Shown: piece by piece, positions 7,063-12,693 of the stretch
How positions within the stretch are numbered: the stretch's first letter is position 1
How the letters are laid out: each line of letters starts with the position of its first letter
Assembly (NCBI GenBank): GCA_031267635.1
Contig: JAIRYX010000217.1
Span: forward strand, 1 to 12,693
Length of the DNA: 12,693 bases
Direction of reading: 5' to 3'
From: Planctomycetaceae bacterium
Lineage (GTDB): Bacteria > Planctomycetota > Planctomycetia > Pirellulales > Thermoguttaceae
Program-made: the position numbers and the translations under genes
The notes under the pieces: generated by a model
Seen by the model: only the letters and a program-made list of their open reading frames with translations
Database searches by the model: none
Told to the model about the DNA's origin: nothing

Positions 7063-7091
7063 ATGTTAACCGATAACTCAGCAATTGTCAA
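7063..7091 (-). promoter_or_regulatory. Predicted sigma70-type promoter of the DUF1559-lipoprotein operon
   Basis: On the minus strand TTGACA (7091-7086, consensus), a 17-nt spacer and TAACAT (7068-7063). The start would be near 7056, giving a leader of about 450 nt. The spacer and -10 contain GTTATCGGTTAAC, an imperfect inverted repeat that could be an operator. Confidence 0.55.
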
Positions 7092-7169
7092 TCGCAAATA
7101 AAGAAAAATAGAAAAAAAAGACCAAAAAAATTGTACTATACTTCGCAAGGTCAATAAAACAGGTGTTTC

Positions 7170-7352
7170 TATGCTCCTCACGCTTGAAATTTCGACTTTC
7201 ATCAAAAAAGGGACAAAGGGGACACAAGCGACTTTAGGGAACTTCTAAAAACATTCGCTTTTTGCTGTACCATTTTCGTAAACATCGTATTTTACGATAT
7301 GGTGTTTTTGGAAATGCAGGTTTTTAGAAGTTGCCTTTAGGGACAAGGAACT
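7170..7352. repeat. Diverged copy 2 of the 4914-5042 repeat, interrupted by a MITE
   Basis: 7170-7232 (CTATGCTCCTCACGCTTG onward) and 7336-7352 resemble the reverse complement of the right half of the 4914-5042 element. The far end with the GTGAGGAG arm is missing, so the copy is incomplete. MITE copy B sits inside it at a TTTA. Confidence 0.5.
7237..7335. repeat. MITE copy B (99 bp) with TTTA target duplication
   Basis: Left end GGGAACTTCTAAAAAC, identical to MITE copy A. The right end read inward is GGCAACTTCTAAAAAC. TTTA flanks both ends (7233-7236 and 7336-7339). The interior is itself palindromic (ACCAT..TCGTAAA..TTTACGA..ATGGT), so the whole unit can fold into one long hairpin. There is no ORF. 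Confidence 0.8.
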
Positions 7353-7365
7353 CTTTCTTTAATAG

Positions 7366-7524
7366 ACTCTGTCTTATAAAAACACATTTCCGAACCGCGC
7401 TAATATTATCAAGTAACTTTTCACGTTTGCCAATATTCCTACAAATCCCCAATAATCAAAAACCGCCTCGCTCTTTCGGAAAACGAAAAAATAGTTAAAA
7501 TAGATTTTTGTTTTTGGACAGAGT
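7366..7524. repeat. Possible third MITE-like element upstream of bioB
   Basis: Perfect 8-bp inverted ends ACTCTGTC (7366-7373) and GACAGAGT (7517-7524). Beyond them the ends stay similar when one gap is allowed (AAAAACA on both sides). The interior is AT-rich without an ORF. No clear target duplication is visible, so this is tentative. The remaining 28 nt before bioB show no consensus ribosome binding site and no BirA-type operator. Confidence 0.35.
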
Positions 7525-7552
7525 GGAATCTTTCTCAGCAGAATAGATAATT

Positions 7553-8494
7553 ATGCAACAGCAACAAATTCAAAACGCTTTGGATTATGCGACAGGCACG
7601 TCGCTTGAAAAACTTTTGGCGGTTTCCATGCAAATTCGTGAGGAATCGTTTGGACATGATATTCAGACGTGTATGCTAGTCAGCGCAAAATGTGGAAAAT
7701 GTACAAATAATTGCGGCTTTTGTTCACAGAGTATTCACCACAAAACGGATATTACGACGTACTCGCTTTTGGATGCAAAATCTTTAATTGCTGAAGCGAA
7801 AATAGCCGCCGAATGCGGAACCGATCATTTTTGTATCGTAACAAGCGGCGCAACGGTTTCGCGTCGAGAACTTGAGCAAATTGCGGAAGCCGTCAGGGAA
7901 ATTACCGGCTCGTATAAAATGAAAATGTGTGCGTCGCTCGGCAAGCTTGACCGTGAATCGCTTGCAATATTAAAAGAAGCCGGATTGACACGGTATCATC
8001 ACAATTTGGAAACGTCGGAAGCGTTTTATCCGAAAATTTGTAGCACACAAAGTTGGCGCGATCGTTACGACATGGTTCGCCGCGCGGTTGACGTTGGTCT
8101 TGAAACGTGTTGCGGCGCATTGTTTGGTCTGGGCGAAAGCTGGCGCGACCGCGCCGATCTTGCCGTGTCGCTTCGGGAACTCGGCGTTACCAGCGTTCCT
8201 ATCAACTTTTTGCACGCGCATCTTGGAACGCCGCTTGCAAATCAAACACCGTTGACTTCCGAAGAAGCGTTGCGGATTATTGCGTTGTATCGTTATTTAC
8301 TGCCAACCACAACGATTCGCATTTGCGGTGGTCGTCCGAAAATTCTTGCCGACCAGCAATCGCAAATGTTTGCCGCCGGAGCCAATGCTCTGATGACCGG
8401 AAATTATCTCACATTAAACGGTTTTAGCCCCGAATCCGACCGTAAAATGATAGAACAACTCGGTCTTCACACGCATTTATTGCAAACCGTGTGA
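7553..8494 (+). CDS. bioB: Biotin synthase (radical SAM)
   Basis: BioB inserts sulfur into dethiobiotin to form biotin, the last step of the pathway. The radical-SAM [4Fe-4S] cysteines are C50, C54 and C57 (CTNNCGFC). The sacrificial [2Fe-2S] cluster ligands are present as C94 (FCIVTSG), C126 (KMCASLG), C186 (ETCCGALFGLGE) and R256 (IRICGGRP). YHHNLETS (148-155) corresponds to the usual YNHNLDTS. At 313 aa it is slightly shorter than the E. coli enzyme and looks complete. The ATG at 7553 fits the family start, but its ribosome binding site is poor. No other bio gene is adjacent, so bioB stands alone here. Confidence 0.95.
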   Translation: MQQQQIQNALDYATGTSLEKLLAVSMQIREESFGHDIQTCMLVSAKCGKCTNNCGFCSQSIHHKTDITTYSLLDAKSLIAEAKIAAECGTDHFCIVTSGATVSRRELEQIAEAVREITGSYKMKMCASLGKLDRESLAILKEAGLTRYHHNLETSEAFYPKICSTQSWRDRYDMVRRAVDVGLETCCGALFGLGESWRDRADLAVSLRELGVTSVPINFLHAHLGTPLANQTPLTSEEALRIIALYRYLLPTTTIRICGGRPKILADQQSQMFAAGANALMTGNYLTLNGFSPESDRKMIEQLGLHTHLLQTV

Positions 8495-8593
8495 TGAAAG
8501 AGACGTCCATGAAATCATTTCTTGGTAAAAATTTTTAATAGGTTCTCTGTGGTTAAAAGTTAGTTTTGGGAGATTTCCATAAGGAATAAAGGA

Positions 8594-9049
8594 ATGGCGA
8601 AAGAACGTATTCTTATTGCGGATGATAACGTAGTCAATATTGAATTATTGGAAGCGTATCTCGACGGTTGCGATTATGAAATTGCAACGGCGTCGGATGG
8701 TTCGGAGGCGTTGCAGGTGGTCAAGTCGTTCCGTCCCAATCTGATTCTGCTCGATATTATGATGCCGAAAATGAGCGGCTTTGAAGTTTGCGACATTTTG
8801 AAAAGCCAGCCGGAAACTCAAGGAATCATGATTCTCATGGTAACGGCGTTGACCGAACTTGGCGACATCGAACGGGCGGTCGTTGCTGGCTGCAATGATT
8901 ATCTCAGTAAACCGGTCAACAAAGCGGAACTGCTCAAACGGGTCGAAAATCTTCTCAAATTGCAATCTGTAACCGACGAACTGATGCGTTTGCGAAAATA
9001 TATTGATCGCGTGGAAGATTCTTATGGTCCCAAACGTTCCGAAAATTAA
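8594..9049 (+). CDS. Single-domain response regulator (CheY/DivK-like receiver)
   Basis: A 151-aa protein consisting of one receiver domain plus a short charged tail with no output domain. The acidic pocket is D10-D11, the phospho-acceptor is D54 in LLDIMMPKMSG, and the switch residues are T84 (VTALTE) and K106 (LSKPVNK). The tail after about residue 122 (VTDELMRLRKYIDRVED) is probably helical. The IMMPKMSG loop resembles the receivers of PleD and of DivK. It probably acts by protein-protein contact in a phosphorelay or carries signal to a separate effector; the partner is unknown. No histidine kinase is adjacent. AAGGAATAAAGGA directly precedes the ATG. The 99-nt gap from bioB shows no clear promoter. 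Confidence 0.92.
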   Translation: MAKERILIADDNVVNIELLEAYLDGCDYEIATASDGSEALQVVKSFRPNLILLDIMMPKMSGFEVCDILKSQPETQGIMILMVTALTELGDIERAVVAGCNDYLSKPVNKAELLKRVENLLKLQSVTDELMRLRKYIDRVEDSYGPKRSEN

Positions 9050-9200
9050 ATAACAGGTACAAGGCGTGAAGAGTTCAAACGGGGGCAATGATTATTCCAA
9101 TCCCAAAATCGCAAATAAAAAACTATTAGCTTTTACCTCCTCTTCCTTGTTCTAGTTTTTCATCTCACAACATCAACTCAAACTTCATGGATAAAACTTG

Positions 9201-10121
9201 ATGCAACCCACTATTATCGGCAAAAATATTTTGCGCAACTCGGCAACGCAAGGTTTTATCGACTATCTTGAAACGCTGCAAATGGTCGGCATAAGCGAAA
9301 TTCCACTGATCGTGCCGGAGGAATTGCGTCAGCGTTTGGAACAATTAAAAAAGGAACAATCAATCTTGCCGAAAACATTACCGCAGGAGCAATCAGAGCC
9401 GCCGCAATCGAAAACTGATTTTCCAGATGTACAACAAAATAGAGAAAACGAAATGATAAAAAATTTCATGAAACCGGTAAAACCAACCGACGACATTTCG
9501 GACACGACTGTTTGGGGCGTTGATCTTCATGCGGAAAATAGAGCGGAAACATTACAGCTTTTGTCGCAAAAAGTATGCGATTGCAAAAAATGTGCGGAAT
9601 TAGCGGCAAAACGAACACAAACGGTTTTCGGCGTCGGCAATCCTTTTGCGGAATTGGTTTTTCTTGGTGAAGCTCCCGGCGCGGACGAAGATGCGCAAGG
9701 GATTCCGTTTGTCGGACGTGCCGGAAAACTCTTAACGGACATGATTGAAAAAGGAATGCGTCTTCAGCGAAACAACGTTTATATTTGTAACATTCTACGC
9801 TGCCGTCCGCCGGGAAACCGTAATCCGTCGCCCGATGAAGCGGCGAGATGCCGTCCGTTTCTTGACGCGACATTGCAAGCGATTCGCCCCAAATACATCT
9901 GTTGTTTGGGAACGATTGCTGCGACAAATTTATTAAATTCGCAAGAAACCATCGGACGCATGCGGGGACGAATTTACAATTATCAAGGAATCAAAGTTGT
10001 TTGTACTTATCATCCGGCATACTTGTTGCGAAATCCTTCCGCAAAGTCGGCAGCATGGGAAGACTTACAATTCTTGATGCGAGAAATGGGATTACCGACT
10101 CCTCAAAAATTGATTTCGTAA
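9201..10121 (+). CDS. Family 4 uracil-DNA glycosylase ([4Fe-4S])
   Basis: It removes uracil from DNA at the start of base-excision repair. After an N-terminal extension of about 110 residues rich in Q, E, P and K, the catalytic domain shows motif A GEAPGADEDAQGIPFVGRAG (about 156-175) and motif B HPAYLLRNP (about 271-279). Iron-sulfur cysteines typical of family 4 are visible as C128 and C131 (CDCKKC), C201 (RCRPPGNRNP) and C217 (ARCRPFL), counting from the ATG at 9201. A TTG directly before that ATG is an alternative start; no strong ribosome binding site is visible. The 306-aa length reflects the extension, since the core family is about 200 aa. The TAA stop (10119-10121) coincides with the end of the MITE that begins there, so the last residues may have been changed by the insertion. 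Confidence 0.93.
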   Translation: MQPTIIGKNILRNSATQGFIDYLETLQMVGISEIPLIVPEELRQRLEQLKKEQSILPKTLPQEQSEPPQSKTDFPDVQQNRENEMIKNFMKPVKPTDDISDTTVWGVDLHAENRAETLQLLSQKVCDCKKCAELAAKRTQTVFGVGNPFAELVFLGEAPGADEDAQGIPFVGRAGKLLTDMIEKGMRLQRNNVYICNILRCRPPGNRNPSPDEAARCRPFLDATLQAIRPKYICCLGTIAATNLLNSQETIGRMRGRIYNYQGIKVVCTYHPAYLLRNPSAKSAAWEDLQFLMREMGLPTPQKLIS

Positions 10122-10357
10122 CTATTCAGTTGCCCCACCTAATCCAAATACATCCGCACGGCAACTAATTATCCGTACCGGAACGGCTTTACCATTACAG
10201 CCCTTATTTATCACATTTTCCTTGACATTTGTTAACGTAAAATCCCTATAAATTTGACATTTTTCATATCAAGGGAAAAGGGAAATTGAGGAACTTCGTA
10301 CTAGTTACCTACCTAGTTGTCGTGCGGATTTATTTGAGTTGGGCAACTGAATAGTTA
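10119..10357. repeat. MITE derived from an ISAzo13-family element (about 239 bp)
   Basis: Inverted ends ACTATTCAGTTGCCC.. (from 10121) and the complement ending GGGCAACTGAATAGT (to 10355), continuing to ATCCGCACG with small gaps. TA flanks both sides (10119-10120 and 10356-10357), perhaps a TA target duplication. The left 100 bp align well with the IS end at 12272-12370: AACGGCTTTACCATT and CAGCCCTTATTTATCA are shared. There is no ORF, so it is a non-autonomous derivative. It begins at the UDG stop codon. Confidence 0.8.
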
Positions 10358-10464
10358 CAGTATTGTATACATCAATCCCTCCCTCAAATGTGAAATAGGC
10401 AGAATATTTCATAGAGGAATCTCAAACCATCAAAGAAATCATTACGTTTTCCGCGTCTCTGCGA

Positions 10465-10521
10465 GGAAAAATAAACATCACACACAAGGAAACAATCAAG
10501 AATCGTCCCCTTGTATGTGAT
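10465..10521 (-). terminator. Probable terminator after the Gfo/Idh/MocA gene
   Basis: On the minus strand ATCACATACAAGG (10521-10509) pairs with CCTTGTGTGTGAT (10489-10477) at 12 of 13 positions around a 19-nt loop, then GTTTATTTTT. It lies 36 nt after the stop at 10557. The loop is large for a classical terminator. The rest of 10358-10556 shows nothing recognisable. Confidence 0.5.
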
Positions 10522-10556
10522 ACCATTAAACAAATCAATGACACGTTACAACGCAA

Positions 10557-11891
10557 TCAATACGCTTTGAAAACGCCCGGAAACGCGACTGCGTATTTGC
10601 CGTCTTTCGGAAGCACCGGCGGTTCGCTGTCCCAAGCGAGTGCTTTGCCGTAAGGAAATTGGCTGAAGCCGTCGGCAACCGCTTTATCCCATTCCACAAT
10701 GTTCCCGCTGTAGGTCGCCAAACGTCCCAAAATCGAAATCATCGTCGAAATCGCGCCATAGTGAGCGTCGTTGGTTCGGATATTATCACGAATCGCTTTG
10801 TAGTGGTTCACGTGTTCAATTTTGAAGTGATTCGGAGAACCTGGAGCGTTCCACCGTTGACCTTCAATATTCAGCCAACAACTGGAACCAAAACCTTTCG
10901 TGCCGTGAACATGTTCGCTGACGCTACTCCACGTTCCGGGAATCTGACGGCATTGACTGATCATGCGAGAACCGTCGGCGTATTCAAATTCAACCGCGTG
11001 ATGATCATAAATCTCGCCCGACTTATCCGGGTTTTTGTCGCGGACTTGCAAGCCGCCCATACCATTAGCACGAATCGGATGCGCAAATACGTCGCCTTTA
11101 CTGTGAATCCAGTTGCCCACGTCAAGGTTATGAATGTGTTGTTCACAAATGTTGTCGCCACAAAGCCAGACAAAGTGATACCAGTTGTCCACCTGAAATT
11201 CCATTTCCGACTGTTCTTGACCGCGTCTGCGATACCAAATATCGCCGCCGTTCCAGTAAACGCGGGTGTAAACGAGATCGCCGATATCTCCTTTGTGGAT
11301 TCTTTCGACCCACGCTTTGTAATCCACCCCGTGACGGCGTTGCAAACCGACAACAACTTTCAAATTTTTCTCATCGGCGATTTTGTTGCTTTCCAGAAGA
11401 GAACGATAGCCGGCGGAATCGGTGGCAAGCGGTTTTTCCATGAAAACGTGCTTGCCTTTTTCCACCGCGTAAGCGTAATGAACCGGACGGAATCCCGGCG
11501 GCGTGGCGATAATCACCTGATCAATGTCGGCGTCAATCGCATGTTTGTAAGCGTCAAAGCCGGAGAAAACAGCATCGTCTTTGATAGCGATTTTTCCCTT
11601 GTATTTCCCTTCGTCATTCAGCCCATTGAGAAAACCGGCGGCTCCTTTGGCTTGTCTTTCAAAAACATCGGCGACGGCAACAATTTTTACATTGTCACCC
11701 GCGTCAAGACGGTCTTGGGCGGCACCGCGACCACGTCCGCCGCAACCGATTACCGCGACTTTAATCGTGTCGCTTCCTTGAGCGTGCGCGGAACGCGCAA
11801 TTCCGAGTCCGCTTGCGGCTCCAAGACCAGCGGCAACAACGCCGGAGGTTTTTAAAAAATCACGGCGTGAGGGTTGAGTTTGTTCTTTCAT
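10557..11891 (-). CDS. Tat-exported Gfo/Idh/MocA family oxidoreductase
   Basis: A 444-aa NAD(P)-dependent dehydrogenase-fold protein. It opens with a twin-arginine signal (SRRDFLK, residues 8-14), a hydrophobic Ala/Gly segment and a likely cleavage site near AHA-Q38, so the folded, cofactor-loaded enzyme should be exported. The Rossmann domain starts at about residue 43 with IGCGGRGRG (48-56). The family catalytic E152-K-P is followed by LATDSAGY. The C-terminal alpha/beta domain runs from about 165 to the end. Planctomycetes carry many such genes; substrates are usually sugars, polyols or their derivatives, but the sequence does not say which. GGGAG lies about 9 nt before the ATG. A promoter and a leader hairpin are predicted upstream; the gene seems monocistronic. 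Confidence 0.93.
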   Translation of the reverse strand: MKEQTQPSRRDFLKTSGVVAAGLGAASGLGIARSAHAQGSDTIKVAVIGCGGRGRGAAQDRLDAGDNVKIVAVADVFERQAKGAAGFLNGLNDEGKYKGKIAIKDDAVFSGFDAYKHAIDADIDQVIIATPPGFRPVHYAYAVEKGKHVFMEKPLATDSAGYRSLLESNKIADEKNLKVVVGLQRRHGVDYKAWVERIHKGDIGDLVYTRVYWNGGDIWYRRRGQEQSEMEFQVDNWYHFVWLCGDNICEQHIHNLDVGNWIHSKGDVFAHPIRANGMGGLQVRDKNPDKSGEIYDHHAVEFEYADGSRMISQCRQIPGTWSSVSEHVHGTKGFGSSCWLNIEGQRWNAPGSPNHFKIEHVNHYKAIRDNIRTNDAHYGAISTMISILGRLATYSGNIVEWDKAVADGFSQFPYGKALAWDSEPPVLPKDGKYAVAFPGVFKAY

Positions 11892-12001
11892 CTGAATCTA
11901 CTCCCATAAATGGTTGGTTAAAACATACATGTTTTTCGCGAATCACGACAACTCGCAAACACATGCACAAAGGCAGGGAACAATCGAAAAAGAATAAAGC
12001 C

Positions 12002-12018
12002 GTTTGAAAATTTCAAAC
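12002..12018. promoter_or_regulatory. Perfect palindrome upstream of the Gfo/Idh/MocA gene, possible operator
   Basis: GTTTGAAAATTTCAAAC is a perfect 8-bp inverted repeat around one base. It lies about 110 nt before the ATG and about 70 nt after the predicted start point. It could be a repressor site or an mRNA feature; no second copy was seen nearby. Confidence 0.3.
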
Positions 12019-12052
12019 AGCACAATATTTTTTGCGGTTGTTCAAAACGTAC

Positions 12053-12124
12053 AAGCACAGCCAAACAGCGTCTGTGAGATTGTGCTTATCTTGTCACTAT
12101 ATCAAATTTTTCGCAAAACAACAA
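12053..12124 (-). promoter_or_regulatory. Predicted promoter and 5' hairpin of the Gfo/Idh/MocA transcript
   Basis: On the minus strand TTGTTG (12124-12119), a 17-nt spacer and TATAGT (12101-12096) give a start near 12089. Right there AAGCACA (12087-12081) pairs with TGTGCTT (12059-12053), with an inner ACAG/CTGT stem, so the mRNA would begin with a hairpin. The leader is about 198 nt. The rest of 11892-12271 shows no gene, only AT-rich sequence. Confidence 0.42.
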
Positions 12125-12271
12125 CACGTCTTGCCGATTTTTTGGAAAATTTTTCCCACTGGCGAGGTGTATGGCATGTTTTTTTTCAAAAAACCCCTTG
12201 AGTACCGGCGATGAGAAGAAAAATTGCTGATTATTTCATTTTTGAGGAAAGATTGATTTACAAAATACTTG

Positions 12272-12392
12272 TAATTATTCAGTTGTCCAACCCAAATAAA
12301 TCCGCACTGGGCAGGCATTGTTACCCGAACGGCTTTACCATTTCAGCCCTTATTTATCAAATTTCCCTTATAAATTGTGCGCAAATAACCTA
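12272..12392. mobile_element. Terminal end of an ISAzo13-family insertion sequence
   Basis: The stretch between the transposase stop and the element end. The end reads TA then ATTATTCAGTTGTCC, continuing AAATAAATCCGCAC, and matches both inverted ends of the MITE at 10119-10357. This is the 3' (transposase-stop) end of the IS; the other end lies outside the window. Confidence 0.75.
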
Positions 12393-12693
12393 TCAAATAC
12401 CATTCTTAATCGTATAGTTCCACTCTCCGTGAAAATCATGCTTTTTGATTTTCACGTGAGCTAATTCTTTGTCGCTGACCTTAATTCCTTTTTTATATTG
12501 CTTTTTATCTTCGACGCAACGCTCAAGCCCGTTTCTGTTTTTGTGTTGCTGATCAAGTTCACAACCGTTGCTCTGTCCACCAAGGGACGACCTCGCCAGT
12601 TCTTACTAATATACGAAAATAATCGGTGTTCTATCTTGTTCCACTTGCTCGTTCCCGGAGGATAATGCAGTACTGTTATATCTAATCCCAATT
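12393..12693 (-). pseudogene. ISAzo13-family transposase, C-terminal part, frameshifted and cut by window edge
   Basis: From the edge, one frame gives LGLDITVLHYPPGTSKWNKIEHRLF then SYISKNWRGRPL, the C-terminal DDE segment of ISAzo13-family transposases, with the catalytic glutamate probably the E of KIEHRLF. That frame stops at 12461. Near 12515-12530 homology moves to another frame: ERCVEDKKQYKKGIKVSD, then HDFHGEWNYTI, ending at TGA 12395-12393. This is the usual C-terminus of the family, so a base has been lost or gained and the gene is probably inactive, unless this is a sequencing error. The N-terminal part lies beyond the window. Confidence 0.82.

Noticed and set aside
7480..7552. BirA-type operator before bioB
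   Set aside because: No TTGTNAACC / GGTTNACAA pair could be found.
10659..11855. A 398-codon plus-strand open frame
   Set aside because: It lies wholly antisense to the Tat Gfo/Idh/MocA gene, has no recognisable domain, and its composition is a mirror of that gene.
12004..12318. Several 60-75-codon frames on both strands
   Set aside because: They overlap each other in AT-rich non-coding sequence and the IS end, with low-complexity F/K/Q-rich translations and no ribosome binding site.
1..12693. CRISPR array, tRNA or rRNA genes, toxin-antitoxin pair, prophage or defence island
   Set aside because: No regularly spaced direct repeats, no tRNA-like cloverleaf and no diagnostic proteins were seen.

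Overview
The window looks like a chromosomal piece of a Planctomycete, probably one with a rather AT-rich genome. The evidence is a DUF1559 protein with a type IV prepilin-like N-terminus followed by a small lipoprotein, a Tat-exported Gfo/Idh/MocA oxidoreductase (a type greatly expanded in Planctomycetes), and an ISAzo13-family ('Rhodopirellula-type') transposase. This placement rests on protein families only; no rRNA or tRNA is present.

Layout: 1-176 (-) is the start of an Rpn/YhgA-like nuclease-transposase gene cut by the window edge. 207-1415 (-) is ribBA, whose 5' leader is almost filled by a short TTTA-flanked MITE. 1735-2178 (-) is an Rrf2-type regulator, divergent from a cysK-metY pair (2518-4787, +) that ends at a strong hairpin terminator. 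The 339-bp divergent region holds two copies of a CTAC-N7-GTAG palindrome: one sits exactly in the spacer of the regulator's promoter, the other just after the predicted cysK start point. 4914-5042 is a small inverted-repeat element. 5051-6606 (-) is the DUF1559 / lipoprotein pair, read from a good promoter about 450 nt upstream through a highly structured leader. 7170-7524 is a repeat nest. Then come bioB (7553-8494), a single-domain response regulator (8594-9049) and a family 4 uracil-DNA glycosylase (9201-10121), all +. 10119-10357 is a MITE matching the end of the ISAzo13-type element at 12272-12693. Between them lies the Tat Gfo/Idh/MocA gene (10557-11891, -).

Function: most genes are housekeeping or biosynthetic (riboflavin, cysteine/homocysteine from acetylated precursors, biotin, base-excision repair). 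cysK and metY form a sulfur-assimilation operon that the divergent Rrf2 protein probably controls. The DUF1559 protein and lipoprotein are probably co-expressed envelope proteins.

The most interesting material is between genes: a candidate autoregulated Rrf2/sulfur switch with a visible operator; a long structured leader with mutually exclusive helices before the DUF1559 gene; three or four families of small inverted-repeat elements, one inserted into another with a related empty site in the same window; a MITE acting as the ribBA 5' UTR; and a MITE whose end supplies a stop codon. I see no CRISPR array, defence island, prophage or clearly new multi-gene system.
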